From assembly GCA_963713545.1 (NCBI GenBank), contig CAVQME010000002.1:62001-126000 (forward strand): a DNA stretch of 64,000 nucleotides, read 5' to 3'. The translations under genes were made by a program, and so were the position numbers. Positions 25,774 through 32,907 of this stretch are shown here, in pieces. The stretch's first letter is position 1. Every line of letters begins with the position of its first letter. The notes under the pieces are model-generated. The model was given only the letters and a program-made list of their open reading frames with translations. It searched no databases and was not told the origin of the DNA. This stretch comes from CAVPLM01 sp963713545. GTDB taxonomy: Bacteria; Actinomycetota; Thermoleophilia; RBG-16-64-13.

Positions 25774-26553
25774 TTAGGACCTGGGTCGCGGTCCTGGAGA
25801 CGCGCCTTCCTGTCTTATCTGCTCGTAGAGGAAGATCAGCACCAGGTCGACGCACAGCACCACGAACGATTCCACCAGGATCTGACTGACCGGGAGAAGG
25901 ATGAACAACCCCTCGGCCCCCCGGTAATAGAGGTCGTACAGGCTGTAGATCCCCAGGTACACGAGTTGGATGACCACGAAGATCGCGATCACGGTGATCC
26001 AACGGCGGGCGAACAGCTGGACGCCGCGGCGCATCGCTGGTAGGAAGGCCATGTCTTCGAAGACTATGACGTAGTCCACGAAGGCGATGAGGATGGCTAT
26101 CACCAAGACCGCGAAGCTCACGATCTGCGCCAGTACGCTGTTGCCGGGAACCGCCATGGGCAAGACCCATATCACCAGATTCGCGAGCACGTAGAAGAGC
26201 GACAGCCTCGCCGCCTCTTCGCGGTTCCGCGGCGCCAAAGGGTAGCCCGGACCGCCTATGGCGCGGAAATAGGGAGCACGTATCATGGCGGCGAGAACGC
26301 AGACCGCGAGTCCGGCGAAGACAGCCACGCCCAGCGTCGGCGTGAAAGAGAATCCGCTCAGAAAGTGGTCTCGGACGTACTGCCAGCGGTTGGCATTGGC
26401 GGCGAAGAACGAGCTCCAACTGAGGGTCTCGCTGTTGCCTGCGTAGACTGCAAAAAAAGCCAAGGTGTTTATGACCGCCAGCGCCAACGGGTAGAAGATG
26501 AGCCACTGTTTGCGGATCAGCCGGCTCCAGGCGTGACGTAGGACCTCGACTAT
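25774..26553 (-). CDS. Multi-pass membrane protein of unknown function, possible ATA start
   Basis: About 259 residues with roughly six hydrophobic segments (for example LAVINTLAFFAVYAG, GVAVFAGLAVCVLAAMI, IVSFAVLVIAILIAFVDYVIVF and WITVIAIFVVIQLVYLGIY). The fold is like uncharacterised actinobacterial integral membrane proteins. The natural N terminus (TIVEVLRHAWSRLIRKQWLIFYP) seems to begin at an ATA codon at 26553, because GGAGGT is placed 6 nt before it and an in-frame TGA lies further upstream. The only standard start is TTG 26487, which would cut off this amphipathic segment. The gene is divergent from dacA. Confidence 0.65.
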   Translation of the reverse strand: MVEVLRHAWSRLIRKQWLIFYPLALAVINTLAFFAVYAGNSETLSWSSFFAANANRWQYVRDHFLSGFSFTPTLGVAVFAGLAVCVLAAMIRAPYFRAIGGPGYPLAPRNREEAARLSLFYVLANLVIWVLPMAVPGNSVLAQIVSFAVLVIAILIAFVDYVIVFEDMAFLPAMRRGVQLFARRWITVIAIFVVIQLVYLGIYSLYDLYYRGAEGLFILLPVSQILVESFVVLCVDLVLIFLYEQIRQEGASPGPRPRS

Positions 26554-26605
26554 CGTCTTACCTCCGCGATGGGGCAGCAGTCAGCCGCGAAGTATAGCAT
26601 CGGCC

Positions 26606-26614
26606 TGGTATACT
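26606..26614 (+). promoter_or_regulatory. Extended -10 promoter for dacA, probably leaderless
   Basis: TGGTATACT ends 7 nt before the dacA ATG with no Shine-Dalgarno sequence, predicting a transcript that starts at the start codon. Confidence 0.5.
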
Positions 26615-26621
26615 CCCGGCC

Positions 26622-27875
26622 ATGAAGCCACCTATAGCCAGACAGGGGCGGTGGGTCCCGCTCCTGATCTTCGCGGTCGTGCTCGCGGTGGCGGTCGTAG
26701 CACTGAGCACCGTCGCTCTGGGTGAGACCGCCGAGACCACGGCCCTTTCACCCACCCAGACCACCGTCTTCACAGTCAGCGCGACCGACTTGGGCGAGTA
26801 CGCTGATGATCCACCTTCCATCAAGTCTCCCGCGGCCATCCTTGTCCATGTGGACAGTGGCAAGGTGCTCTACGAGCGTCACGCGGACAAACAGCTGCGT
26901 ATGGCCTCCACAACCAAGATCATGACCGCCATCCTCATCTTGGAGAACATGGATCTGAGCACGCCCGTGACGGTATCCGCCAAGGCGGCGCAGACCGTCG
27001 AGCCCAAGACGTGGTTGAGAGAAGGCGATGTCCTCACGGTCGAGCAGCTGCTGTATGCGCTCACGGTTCGAAGCGCCAATTCCGCGGCGGTGGCTCTGGC
27101 CGAAGCGTGTTCCGGGTCCGTGGATCGGTTCGCCGACCTGATGAACCAGAAGGCCGCGGAGCTGGGGATGAACGACACTCATTTCGTCAACCCCAACGGC
27201 CTGGATGCCGACGGGCACTACTCGACCGCAGCGGACATGGCCCTCGTGGCCCGATATGCCATGAAGAACGAGAAGTTCCGAGAGCTTGTGTCCACCGAGA
27301 CGTACTCGGTCGAACTTCCCGGCAGGTCTGAGCCCATCGTCTTCAAGAACACCAACAAGCTGTTGGGGGAGGTCTCCTGGGTCACGGGCATCAAGACCGG
27401 GCTCACCCCCAAGGCGGAGCAGTGTTTCGTGGGATCAGCCTCGAAGAACGGCATCTCGGTCATAAGCGTGATACTCGGCCAGCCCGCGTCGAGCGTCTGC
27501 TGGGACGAGAGCGAAGCTCTCCTCCGGTACGGTCTGGGCCAGTACAAGCACGTCACTCTCATGGAGCAAGGAGTGACGGTGGCGGAGACCACCATTCCCT
27601 ATCAGCTCGACGGTACGCTGAAGCTCGTCACGGCAGGCGCTCTCGAGATGGATGTGTACAAGGACGACGAGGTCACTGCCTCGGTCTCCGTCGACAAGCC
27701 CGTGGTACTTCCTGTGCAGGCCGGAGACGTGTACGGCAGCGTGGACCTCACGGTCGATGGCAAGACCGTGGAGAGCGTCGAGCTCGTCGCCGACAGGTCG
27801 ATGGAAAAGACTACCCTTGGCTCCAAGTTGGGCTACTACTGGGGTCGTCTGGGCCGCTGGCTTGGCGGCAACTAG
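26622..27875 (+). CDS. dacA: D-alanyl-D-alanine carboxypeptidase (PBP5 type)
   Basis: A 417-residue penicillin-binding protein that trims the terminal D-Ala from peptidoglycan stem peptides. An N-terminal signal/anchor helix (residues 12-34) precedes the catalytic triad motifs SxxK (S96-K99), SxN (S151-N153) and KTG (258-260). A PBP5-like C-terminal beta domain follows (about 290-390), and the C terminus has a short amphipathic stretch (LGYYWGRLGRWLGGN) suited to membrane association. ATG 26622 lies directly after a -10 box, without a ribosome-binding site. Confidence 0.93.
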   Translation: MKPPIARQGRWVPLLIFAVVLAVAVVALSTVALGETAETTALSPTQTTVFTVSATDLGEYADDPPSIKSPAAILVHVDSGKVLYERHADKQLRMASTTKIMTAILILENMDLSTPVTVSAKAAQTVEPKTWLREGDVLTVEQLLYALTVRSANSAAVALAEACSGSVDRFADLMNQKAAELGMNDTHFVNPNGLDADGHYSTAADMALVARYAMKNEKFRELVSTETYSVELPGRSEPIVFKNTNKLLGEVSWVTGIKTGLTPKAEQCFVGSASKNGISVISVILGQPASSVCWDESEALLRYGLGQYKHVTLMEQGVTVAETTIPYQLDGTLKLVTAGALEMDVYKDDEVTASVSVDKPVVLPVQAGDVYGSVDLTVDGKTVESVELVADRSMEKTTLGSKLGYYWGRLGRWLGGN

Positions 27876-27896
27876 GACCGCGGGGACGGAAATCTT

Positions 27897-28847
27897 ATGA
27901 TACTCACCGTCACTCTCAACCCGGCCCTCGACCGGACCATGATCGTTCCCAACTTCACAGCCGGGTTTCGCAACCGAGCCATCGACACGGTCATCTATCC
28001 GGGCGGCAAAGGGATCAATGTCGCTCGGGCGGCCAAGAGCCTGGGCCGGCCGGTCATAGCCACCGGGTTCCTGGGCGGAAGGAAGGGAGACCAGATTCTC
28101 GCCGACCTCAATAGCGAAGGGATCCTCAACGATTTCGTGCGTATCGAGGACGAGTCGAGGCTCACCATGGCCATCGTCGACCCCGCCACCAACTCCGTGA
28201 CCGAGATCACCGAGGCCGGCCCGGAGATCCGGCCCAACGAGGTCGATCTCATGTATGAGAAGCTGGATTATCTGGGCAAGGCGGCCGACATGGCGGTCCT
28301 GGCTGGGAGCGTCCCCCGGGGGCTGGACGACGACTGCTACGTGCACATGATCGAGCGGCTGCAGCGGATGGGGGTCAAAACCTTCTTCTACACGTATGCT
28401 GACCCTCTGCGCCGCGGCATCAAGGCCGCCCCTGACTACGTATTCCCCAAGCTGGTGGAAGCCGAGAAGCTCATAGGCTATGAGTTCACCAGTCTGAGCG
28501 ATCGCATCCAGGCGGCCCGCCGCATGCGGGAGATGGGAGCGGGCTCCGTGGTGATCACGTTCAGGTACGGCTGTGTGGCCGAACTGATCGACGGGGAGGT
28601 CAGCCGGACTTACGTCGGCAAGATGCCCGATGTCGACGCGATCTCGCCTTTAGGCTGGGGAGACGCCCTGGTGGGCGGGTACGCGGTTCGTCTCCAAGAA
28701 GGGGACCAACCGGTGGAGTGCCTTCGGTTTGGTCTAGGATGTGCTGCCGCCAGCCTCACACGATACGGCGCCGGGGTCTTCCTGCCGGCGGACGCCGCTA
28801 AGTTGGCGGCGGCCGTCGAATTGGAGGAGGTTTCCGCTGACTCGTAG
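27897..28847 (+). CDS. PfkB-family hexose-phosphate kinase (1-phosphofructokinase-like)
   Basis: A 316-residue sugar kinase. N-terminal LTVTLNPALDRT and YPGGKGINVARAAKSLG are typical of the 1-phosphofructokinase/tagatose-6-phosphate kinase subfamily. The C-terminal anion-hole motif, normally GAGD, reads LGWGDALVGG here: the catalytic aspartate is present but Ala is replaced by Trp. No fructose PTS is nearby, so the substrate is uncertain. It starts 21 nt after dacA and overlaps guaA by 11 nt. Confidence 0.82.
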   Translation: MILTVTLNPALDRTMIVPNFTAGFRNRAIDTVIYPGGKGINVARAAKSLGRPVIATGFLGGRKGDQILADLNSEGILNDFVRIEDESRLTMAIVDPATNSVTEITEAGPEIRPNEVDLMYEKLDYLGKAADMAVLAGSVPRGLDDDCYVHMIERLQRMGVKTFFYTYADPLRRGIKAAPDYVFPKLVEAEKLIGYEFTSLSDRIQAARRMREMGAGSVVITFRYGCVAELIDGEVSRTYVGKMPDVDAISPLGWGDALVGGYAVRLQEGDQPVECLRFGLGCAAASLTRYGAGVFLPADAAKLAAAVELEEVSADS

Positions 28848-30384
28848 GATTGACGGCGCCAAGAAGGTCCTGGTCATCGATTTTGGAGGCCAGTACTCCC
28901 AACTCATAGCCCGGCGCGTGCGGGAATGCCGGGTTTACTCGGAACTGATTTCTTTCGACACGTCGCTCGCCGCCATCCGAGCTGAGGATCCGGCCGGCAT
29001 CATCCTTTCTGGAGGGCCCTGCGGTGTGAACGACCCGGGGGCTCCGACCGTCGACCCAGAGATCTTCGCTCTCGGCGTCCCAGTGCTGGGGATCTGCTAT
29101 GGGCTGCAGCTCATTGCCAAGTTGAGGGGCGGGCAGGTTGCCCGTGTGGGCCGAGCGGAGTACGGGGGAAGGACGCTCTCCATAGGCGAGCCCGTTGCTC
29201 TTTTCTCCGGGCTTCCCGCCGAGCTGTCCTGCTGGATGAGCCACGGCGACTCGGTAGTGCAAGTGCCACCCGGTTTCAACGTCACGGCGACCAGCCCGAA
29301 TATGCCTGTCGCCGCCATGGAGGATCCGGGGGCAGGGCTCTACGGGGTCCAGTTCCACCCTGAGGTGCGACACACCGACCACGGTCAAGACATTCTCAAG
29401 AACTTCCTCTACAAGATCTGCGACATCGCGCCCACATGGACCCCGGCCTCCATCATCGAAGATGCCGTGGCGCGCATCCGGGAGCAGGTGGGTGAGGAGC
29501 CCGTGGTCTGCGGCCTGTCCGGGGGAGTCGACTCGGCCGTGGCCGCGCTCCTCGTCTACAAGGCGGTGGGGGATCAACTGACCTGCATCTTCGTCGACCA
29601 CGGACTCAATCGGAAGAACGAGGCCGAAGAGGTGGAGAACACTTTCCGCCGCCATTTCCACGTGCCTCTCGTACACGTTCGGGCGCAGGAGCGGTTCGTG
29701 GGGAAGCTGGCGGGCGTGACGGACCCGGAAGAGAAGCGCAAGATCATCGGAGAGGAGTTCATCCGCACCTTCGAGGAAGAATCGCACAAGCTCGGCAAGT
29801 CGAGATTCCTGGTACAGGGAACGATCTATCCCGATGTGATCGAATCCGGGACGAGCTCGGCGGCGGTCATCAAATCGCACCACAACGTCGGAGGCCTACC
29901 CGACGACGTGGATTTCGAGCTGGTGGAACCGTTGCGCATGCTCTTCAAAGACGAGGTGCGGGTCGTGGGCGAGGAGCTTGGCCTGCCGGAGGACATGGTC
30001 TGGCGCCAGCCCTTTCCAGGGCCGGGACTGGCCATACGCATTGTCGGCGAGGTGACGACGGAGAGGCTGGACATCCTGCGGGAGGCCGACGCCATCCTGC
30101 TGGACGAGGTCAAGCGGGCCGGACTCTACCGGCAGCTCTGGCAGTCGTTCGCGGTGCTTCCCGCTATCCGCACCGTGGGAGTCATGGGTGACGGGCGCAC
30201 GTACGCCTACCCGATCGTGGTGCGCGCGGTGACGTCCGACGACGCGATGACGGCGGATTGGGCCCGCCTACCGTACGACCTGCTCGAGCAGATCTCCCAG
30301 AGAGTGATCAACGAAGTCCCCGGGGTGAACCGGGTGGTGCTCGATATCTCCAGCAAGCCTCCTTCCACCATCGAGTGGGAGTAG
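28837..30384 (+). CDS. guaA: GMP synthase (glutamine-hydrolysing), probable CTG start
   Basis: A 515-residue enzyme converting XMP to GMP. Order: class I glutamine amidotransferase (VLVIDFGGQYSQLIARRVRE, nucleophile in GICYGLQ, histidine in GVQFHPEV), ATP pyrophosphatase (SGGVDSAVAALL) and the C-terminal dimerisation domain ending KPPSTIEWE. No ATG, GTG or TTG is available at the expected N terminus. CTG 28837 has GGAGGAGG 6 nt upstream and gives MTRRIDGAKKV, matching family starts. GTG 28741 would add 32 residues read from within the kinase gene. Confidence 0.93.
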   Translation: MTRRIDGAKKVLVIDFGGQYSQLIARRVRECRVYSELISFDTSLAAIRAEDPAGIILSGGPCGVNDPGAPTVDPEIFALGVPVLGICYGLQLIAKLRGGQVARVGRAEYGGRTLSIGEPVALFSGLPAELSCWMSHGDSVVQVPPGFNVTATSPNMPVAAMEDPGAGLYGVQFHPEVRHTDHGQDILKNFLYKICDIAPTWTPASIIEDAVARIREQVGEEPVVCGLSGGVDSAVAALLVYKAVGDQLTCIFVDHGLNRKNEAEEVENTFRRHFHVPLVHVRAQERFVGKLAGVTDPEEKRKIIGEEFIRTFEEESHKLGKSRFLVQGTIYPDVIESGTSSAAVIKSHHNVGGLPDDVDFELVEPLRMLFKDEVRVVGEELGLPEDMVWRQPFPGPGLAIRIVGEVTTERLDILREADAILLDEVKRAGLYRQLWQSFAVLPAIRTVGVMGDGRTYAYPIVVRAVTSDDAMTADWARLPYDLLEQISQRVINEVPGVNRVVLDISSKPPSTIEWE

Positions 30385-30422
30385 CGACCCACCACGGACG
30401 GTGACGACCATGGACGGTGAAC

Positions 30423-30851
30423 ATGACTGAAGAGCCCGCTGCGCCCGGCCTACAGAGTCTTTCTGAGCGCGAACGTCCGACCGTCCTCGGCACGGCGGAT
30501 GAACTCGCGCTCATCCATTCCCGTGCGCTGCTCGCGGCGTCGGCGGCGACTGGAGTGAAGGCCGAGGAGGTCAAGATCCTGGACATGCATGAGCTGGTCG
30601 CCTATACGGACTATTTCGTCCTGTGCACCGGTCGCAACACCCGCCTCACCCGCCGCATCGCTGAGGAAGTGAGTTTCAGGCTCAAGCAGCAGGCCGGGAT
30701 CTTGCCGACGGGGAGCGAGGGGACGACCAGCGGGGAGTGGATCCTCCTGGACTATCTCGACTTCGTGGTGCATGTGTTCACCCCGGCCGCACGAGAGTTC
30801 TACCGCCTGGACGTGCTGTGGAAGCAGGCGCCGGTGGAGGCCGTGGACTGA
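30423..30851 (+). CDS. rsfS: Ribosomal silencing factor RsfS
   Basis: A 142-residue Iojap-family protein that binds ribosomal protein L14 and blocks subunit joining in starvation. Core motifs are VKILDMHELVAYTDYFVLCTG and the C-terminal GEWILLDYLDFVVHVFTP with EFYRLDVLW. A GTG two codons upstream (30417) is an alternative start. It lies 38 bp after guaA. The usual nadD neighbour is absent. Confidence 0.92.
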   Translation: MTEEPAAPGLQSLSERERPTVLGTADELALIHSRALLAASAATGVKAEEVKILDMHELVAYTDYFVLCTGRNTRLTRRIAEEVSFRLKQQAGILPTGSEGTTSGEWILLDYLDFVVHVFTPAAREFYRLDVLWKQAPVEAVD

Positions 30852-30885
30852 GGGGCACGGTACCGTCCTCGCGGCTCGGCGGCGG

Positions 30886-30914
30886 TTGCACAGGGGTGGC
30901 CCAAAGGCTATAAT
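30886..30914 (+). promoter_or_regulatory. Consensus promoter of tRNA-Ala
   Basis: TTGCAC (30886-30891), a 17-nt spacer and a perfect TATAAT (30909-30914), 17 nt before the tRNA. Confidence 0.85.
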
Positions 30915-30931
30915 CCGTGGCCGCTCGCCGT

Positions 30932-31004
30932 GGGGGTATAGCTCAGCTGGGAGAGCGCGACGCTGGCAGCGTTGAGGCCAGGGGTTCGAGTCCCCTTACC
31001 TCCA
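30932..31004 (+). tRNA. tRNA-Ala (anticodon GGC)
   Basis: A 73-nt cloverleaf. The acceptor arms GGGGGTA/TACCTCC pair with one G-U. The D stem is GCTC/GAGC, the anticodon stem CGACG/CGTTG with loop CTGGCAG (anticodon GGC), and the T arm AGGGG-TTCGAGT-CCCCT. The discriminator is A73. The next bases are CCT, so CCA must be added after transcription. It has its own promoter and is followed by an intrinsic terminator. Confidence 0.96.
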
Positions 31005-31037
31005 CCTAGGCCTCCGGATAGTCGGCCGGACCCAGAA

Positions 31038-31068
31038 GGCCCCACCGTGATCACGGCGGGGCCCTTTT
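31038..31068 (+). terminator. Intrinsic terminator after tRNA-Ala
   Basis: GGCCCC-A-CCGTGA/TCACGG-C-GGGGCC is a nearly perfect palindromic stem followed by CTTTT. Confidence 0.85.
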
Positions 31069-31100
31069 AGTTCTCTGGGAAGAAGGACGGCGGGACAGCG

Positions 31101-31712
31101 GTGAACCAGGGCGACCCACCCATCTACACACTCCGCGGGGCTCCTCCTCGTCCAACACTCGTCGATACGCCCCGGCACTCGCCGTGGCGAGGGCCGATCA
31201 TCCTGGTAGCCGTCATGATCGGTTGGCTGCTCGTGAATCTCTCGCTGGCGGCCTTTGCCTCGCCTGCCGGTGAAGAGACCCCCGCCCCCGTAGAGCTGGG
31301 TCAGGGCGTCACCGTGACACCGGCACCGGGGTGGACGTCGGCAGCCGACGTGTGGGATGTGGGCCCGAACGCCGTCTCTCTCAAGCGGGCGGGGGTCGTG
31401 GCGGTGTTCGCCGCGGATGCTTACGACGGTAGCACAGAGGATCTCCTTGCCTTCCAAGTGGACGACCTCGAGGCCCAGTTCGACCCTTACAGCGATCTAC
31501 CCCCGGCCGAGTCGACCGTAGACGGCGAACTTCCCGCCCTGACCGTGCTGTTCTCCGGCACCGCGGACTCCGGACGGCTGGAGGGTGAACTGGTTGCCGC
31601 CACCGACGTCGGGATCGGCGTCGTGATGCTGGCCATCGCCCCGCCCGGCCAGCTGCCCCGGATCCAAGCCGATCTCGACGCCATGCTCTCCAGTATCGTG
31701 ATGCCGCGGTGA
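31101..31712 (+). CDS. Membrane-anchored protein of unknown function next to PrsW
   Basis: A 203-residue protein: a Pro-rich cytoplasmic N terminus (about 30 residues), one transmembrane helix (about 32-55, PIILVAVMIGWLLVNLSLAAF), then about 145 exterior residues with VTVTPAPGW and a SLKRAGVVAVFA strand pattern that loosely recalls PsbP/LpqN-like folds. I do not recognise a family firmly. The GTG start lacks a strong ribosome-binding site. Its stop overlaps the prsW start by 4 nt, so the single-pass protein and the intramembrane protease are made together. Confidence 0.65.
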   Translation: MNQGDPPIYTLRGAPPRPTLVDTPRHSPWRGPIILVAVMIGWLLVNLSLAAFASPAGEETPAPVELGQGVTVTPAPGWTSAADVWDVGPNAVSLKRAGVVAVFAADAYDGSTEDLLAFQVDDLEAQFDPYSDLPPAESTVDGELPALTVLFSGTADSGRLEGELVAATDVGIGVVMLAIAPPGQLPRIQADLDAMLSSIVMPR

Positions 31713-32827
31713 CCCTGGGCAGACAGCCCGCCTACTGGCTCTTTCTAGCGCTCATGGCCGGCGGCGTGCTCATCGTCGGCGTCGAACAGATGGCCTACGT
31801 GAGCACCTACCCGGGTGCCTGGCTGCTGTCGATTCTTTTGCTCGCTATCACCGCGATACCCGCCGGCGTGATCATCTACCGGTTCGACATCTTCGAGCCC
31901 GAGCCGGCATCTCTGATCGCCGTGGCGGTGATGTGGGGCGGGGTAGTGGCTCTCTCCTTTTCGGCCATCACCAACTCGTCCATGCTGAGTTTCCTGCAGC
32001 ACGTTTTGCCGGCGGAGACAGTGGAGTCGTGGGGCGCGGCTATCGTCGCCCCCATCAACGAGGAGCTTTACAAGGGGGCCGGGCTGGTCTTGCTCTTCCT
32101 GATGGCCCGCTCCGAGATCGACGGGCTCATGGACGGCCTGGTCTATGGGGCCATGATAGGCCTGGGTTTTCAGGTCGTGGAGAACGTGCAGTACTTCATG
32201 TACGCCGCTTCGGAAGCTGGGGCCGGGCAACTGGGCTCGGTGGTCAACGCCTACTTCGTCAGGGTGATACTCGCCGGCCTGTATAGTCATACGCTCTTCA
32301 CCGGGCTCATGGGGTTCGGCATCGCCTACCTTCTGACGCAGCGGACCGTGCCCCGGCCGAGACGCATCGCAGTGGCCGTGCTCTTTGCCGTGCTGGCCTG
32401 GGCGGCTCACTTCGTATGGAACTCACCCTGGCTCGATTCGCTCATGGGGCAGAGCACGCGAGAGTTCGTGCTCGCTCTGGTCATCAAAGGATTGCCCTTC
32501 CTGCTTTTCCTGATGCTTCTGGCGATCTTCGCCCGACGACGCGAGCGCCGGGCTTTCGAACGCCTGATCGCCGCCGAGGTCGGCACCGACGTTGTCAGTG
32601 AAGCGGAATTCCACACCCTGGAGAGCGGCCGCAGGCGGAGGGCGGCTCTGCGCCACGTCAAGAAGGAGAAGGGGCCCGTCGCTCGGTCGTGGCTCAAGCA
32701 ACTACAGCGGGAGCAGATGAACCTTGCCCTCTTCCACGGGAAGGTGGAGTCCGCAGATCATCCTGCTTTGGAGGCTCAGCGCGACAAGATCAGGATGTTG
32801 AAGGCCCGGCTAGCGACCATCCAGTGA
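31709..32827 (+). CDS. prsW: PrsW-family intramembrane glutamic protease
   Basis: A 372-residue polytopic membrane protein with the PrsW motifs in order: INEELYKGAGL (the EExxK motif), GLGFQVVENVQYF, SHTLFTGLMGFGI and WAAHFVWNS. PrsW cleaves the anti-sigma factor RsiW in Bacillus; related CPBP proteases share the motifs. A cytoplasmic C-terminal region of about 100 charged residues (from 270) is a family extra. GTG 31709 overlaps the preceding membrane-anchored gene by 4 nt. Substrate unknown. Confidence 0.88.
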   Translation: MTLGRQPAYWLFLALMAGGVLIVGVEQMAYVSTYPGAWLLSILLLAITAIPAGVIIYRFDIFEPEPASLIAVAVMWGGVVALSFSAITNSSMLSFLQHVLPAETVESWGAAIVAPINEELYKGAGLVLLFLMARSEIDGLMDGLVYGAMIGLGFQVVENVQYFMYAASEAGAGQLGSVVNAYFVRVILAGLYSHTLFTGLMGFGIAYLLTQRTVPRPRRIAVAVLFAVLAWAAHFVWNSPWLDSLMGQSTREFVLALVIKGLPFLLFLMLLAIFARRRERRAFERLIAAEVGTDVVSEAEFHTLESGRRRRAALRHVKKEKGPVARSWLKQLQREQMNLALFHGKVESADHPALEAQRDKIRMLKARLATIQ

Positions 32828-32889
32828 ACCACCGAGGCCGCGCGACGATGCCGCCCCCTGCGCTGGCGCTCTCTGCAGTCCCGACCACC

Positions 32890-32898
32890 TGCTAGAAT
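32890..32898 (+). promoter_or_regulatory. Extended -10 promoter for uvrA, probably leaderless
   Basis: TGCTAGAAT ends 9 nt before the uvrA ATG; no ribosome-binding site intervenes. No SOS-box-like sequence is evident near it. Confidence 0.5.
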
Positions 32899-32907
32899 CC
32901 TCGTGCC

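Noticed and set aside
28741..28836. GTG 28741 as the start of guaA
   Set aside because: It would add 32 residues read from inside the kinase gene with no similarity to GMP synthases, and it lacks the ribosome-binding site present at CTG 28837.
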